The position numbers and the translations under genes are program-made. Positions 31,779-33,183 of a stretch of DNA of 33,183 bases are shown piece after piece (position 1 is the first letter of the stretch; each line of letters opens with the position of its first letter). Location: the NCBI GenBank assembly GCA_002796135.1, contig PCWB01000004.1:1-33183 (forward strand), read 5' to 3'. Under the pieces are notes generated by a model that was not told where the DNA came from, ran no database searches, and was given only the letters and a program-made list of their open reading frames with translations. Source of the DNA: Candidatus Omnitrophica bacterium CG11_big_fil_rev_8_21_14_0_20_41_12 (lineage in GTDB: Bacteria > Omnitrophota > Gorgyraeia > Gygaellales > Profunditerraquicolaceae).

Positions 31779-32566
31779 AAAAGAAAAATATAATTATTAT
31801 TTTGGTTCTTTTGATTTTTTTATTCATTCTGGGATCTGCCGGGATGATTGTTTATACCGAGCGGCCTGAATTTTGTTTAACCTGTCATAATATGAAGCCT
31901 TACTATGATTCCTGGAAGAAATCAGCCCACAATAAGAATAAATGTGTTGAATGCCATTTTGCCCCGGGAATAAAGGCGCATGTTTTGGGTAAGATCAACG
32001 GCCTAATCCAGGTTGCGCAGTATTTAACCGGCAATTATGCGGATAAGCCTTCTGCTAAAGTAGATGATGGGACTTGTTTAAGGCAGGGTTGTCATACCCG
32101 AGAAGCCATTAGCGCTAAGAAAGTGGTCTTCAAAGATAAAGTTGAATTTGAGCATGCTCAACATTTCGCCTCTACTAAGGCCGGTATTGCGCTTAATTGT
32201 ACTAACTGCCATAAGCAGTTAACTAGCGATGAGCATATTTCAGTTGATGAAAATACCTGTTTTACCTGCCATTTTAAGAATCTTGAGGATGAGAAACTAA
32301 TTGCACAATGCTTGCAATGCCATAAAACAATCAAAGAAACTGATACGCATAAGGAATATTTAAATGAAGAGGGGGCAAACTGCTTAATTTGTCATAGCGA
32401 GGCAAAGTCAGGAAAAGGGGAAGTGCTTAAGCAGCTGTGTTTTTATTGCCATGCGGATAAAAAAGATTTAGAAAAAATACCCGAGGCACAATTTATACAT
32501 AAGGCGCATATTCAGGGAAATAAAGCTGATTGCAGGGATTGCCATCATATCATAGAGCACAAATAA
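31775..32566 (+). CDS. NapC/NrfH-like membrane-anchored multihaem cytochrome c
   Basis: A 263-residue protein with one N-terminal membrane helix (NIIIILVLLIFLFILGSAGMIVY) and a periplasmic part. The first two sites, CLTCHNMKPYYDSW and CVECHFAPG, follow the NapC/NirT/NrfH pattern of quinol dehydrogenases. Eight standard CxxCH motifs are visible (CLTCH, CVECH, CTNCH, CFTCH, CLQCH, CLICH, CFYCH, CRDCH), plus one CX4CH site (CLRQGCH), for up to nine haems. Known NapC and NrfH have four, so the C-terminal half is an added multihaem domain. It probably draws electrons from menaquinol and hands them to periplasmic partners such as the next gene's product. It overlaps hemL by four bases. Confidence 0.86.
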   Translation: MKKKNIIIILVLLIFLFILGSAGMIVYTERPEFCLTCHNMKPYYDSWKKSAHNKNKCVECHFAPGIKAHVLGKINGLIQVAQYLTGNYADKPSAKVDDGTCLRQGCHTREAISAKKVVFKDKVEFEHAQHFASTKAGIALNCTNCHKQLTSDEHISVDENTCFTCHFKNLEDEKLIAQCLQCHKTIKETDTHKEYLNEEGANCLICHSEAKSGKGEVLKQLCFYCHADKKDLEKIPEAQFIHKAHIQGNKADCRDCHHIIEHK

Positions 32567-32583
32567 AATAGCGGAGGATAGTA

Positions 32584-33114
32584 ATGAAACGTAGAGTAAT
32601 ATTCATGGTGATAGTTTTAGCATGTGTATCAACAGAAATAGTATTTGCCGCCGGGCATGAGTATATCGGGGTTAAAAAATGTGCGCTGTGCCATAAATCA
32701 GAATCAAAAGGAAATCAGTATGGCCAATGGCTTTCTACTAAACACGCTAAAGCATATGAGACACTCGCTACTCCTCAGGCGCAAGAAACAGCAGAAAAAG
32801 CAGGTGTCTCCGGAGATCCTCAGGAGGCTGCCGCTTGTTTAAAATGTCATCAGACAGGTTTCGGCGCCGATAGCAGCTTATTAGGCTCAGGATTTATAAA
32901 AGAAGATGGTGTTCAGTGTGAAAGTTGTCACGGAGCCGGAGGCGATTATGCACCTTTGAACGTGATGAAAGATAAGGATAAGTCAATCGCCGCAGGCCTG
33001 ATTATGCCGACCGAAGATGTGTGTGTAAAGTGTCATAATGCCGAGAGCCCAAATTTTAAAGGGTTTAATTTTAAGGAATATTATCCTAAAATTTCCCACC
33101 CTTTAAAAAAATAA
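32584..33114 (+). CDS. Secreted tetrahaem cytochrome c (c554-like)
   Basis: A 176-residue protein with a cleavable signal peptide (MKRRVIFMVIVLACVSTEIVFA-AG). Four CxxCH sites are present: CALCH near the start, then CLKCH, CESCH and CVKCH. The spacing, with GNQYGQWLSTKHAKAYETL after the first site and DGVQCESCHGAGGDY at the third, resembles the cytochrome c554 family, in which such proteins act as periplasmic electron carriers. It starts behind GGAGGA, 18 bases after the multihaem cytochrome. The natural inference is quinol to membrane cytochrome to this carrier, with the terminal acceptor outside the window. Confidence 0.85.
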   Translation: MKRRVIFMVIVLACVSTEIVFAAGHEYIGVKKCALCHKSESKGNQYGQWLSTKHAKAYETLATPQAQETAEKAGVSGDPQEAAACLKCHQTGFGADSSLLGSGFIKEDGVQCESCHGAGGDYAPLNVMKDKDKSIAAGLIMPTEDVCVKCHNAESPNFKGFNFKEYYPKISHPLKK

Positions 33115-33132
33115 TAAAACTGTTATTGTCTT

Positions 33133-33149
33133 CCCCGCGTCCATCGGGG
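33133..33149 (+). other. GC-rich hairpin after the last cytochrome gene
   Basis: CCCCG and CGGGG form a five-pair stem around CGTCCAT. It is the only obvious structure in the last 69 bases, but no T tract follows, so I do not call it a terminator. Confidence 0.3.
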
Positions 33150-33183
33150 CGGATAATCTCTCTATAAAATTATGTTTAAACAT

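Noticed and set aside
33172-33183. Palindrome ATGTTTAAACAT at the end of the window, possibly a new start codon or operator
   Set aside because: It is cut by the window edge and AT-rich; nothing downstream is available to judge it.
1-33183. CRISPR arrays, insertion sequences, tRNA or rRNA genes
   Set aside because: No regular spaced repeats, transposase genes, terminal inverted repeats or recognisable RNA genes were seen on either strand.

Overview
The window is one densely packed, same-strand block from a Gram-negative bacterium with an anaerobic or microaerophilic style of respiration. Evidence for this includes an outer-membrane porin-like protein, ExbB/ExbD, a menaquinone-type prenyltransferase, a sodium-pumping Nqr-type complex, a Rex redox sensor, multihaem c-type cytochromes, and haem synthesis by the siroheme (Ahb) route instead of the protoporphyrin route. 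No ribosomal or other phylogenetic marker is present. By overall style (type III glutamine synthetase, Nqr, short overlapping genes, moderate GC) I would guess Omnitrophota or a relative, at low-to-moderate confidence. Every gene I accept lies on the + strand, and there is no gene-free stretch longer than 300 bases.

Region 1 (1-11574) is a nitrogen-assimilation block: a TorF/Gcw_chp-type porin, the ammonium channel Amt, a PII protein, type III glutamine synthetase, a tiny NtrC-like regulator, and both subunits of glutamate synthase. Three of the gaps (before the porin, before glnA, before the regulator-gltBD) hold related leaders. Each has a TTACCA-N15-TACTTGTA block, then a short hairpin with a six-base loop of the form AnnGnC, and the 3' arm of that hairpin is also the 5' arm of a U-tailed terminator. 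This looks like regulated antitermination, possibly by an ANTAR-type protein encoded elsewhere. The small regulator is split over two frames joined by a dnaX-like A AAA AAG slippery site.

Region 2 (11714-13726) has exbB-exbD and apbE, which attaches FMN to Nqr/Rnf subunits. Region 3 (13741-22363) is a haem operon: Met8-like siroheme synthase, a half-size CcsA/HemX-like membrane protein, HemA (without the usual C-terminal dimerisation domain), HemC, a CobA-HemD fusion, AhbC, HemB, AhbD and the two AhbA/AhbB-like siroheme decarboxylase subunits. With hemL at 30477, the window encodes an apparently complete route from glutamyl-tRNA to haem b.

Region 4 (22427-28557) starts with a Rex operator overlapping a strong promoter, then rex and six genes for an Nqr-type complex. 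The B-F subunits look like NqrBCDEF. The A subunit aligns with NqrA at both ends but keeps two complete CxxCxxCxxxCP [4Fe-4S] motifs as in RnfC, so the complex looks intermediate between Rnf and Nqr. Region 5 (28544-33114) adds menA, a polyprenyl diphosphate synthase, hemL, a membrane-anchored NapC/NrfH-like cytochrome with nine candidate haem sites, and a secreted tetrahaem c554-like cytochrome. Regions 2-5 together supply an electron-transport chain: flavin attachment, haem, quinone, the NADH-oxidising ion pump and the cytochromes.
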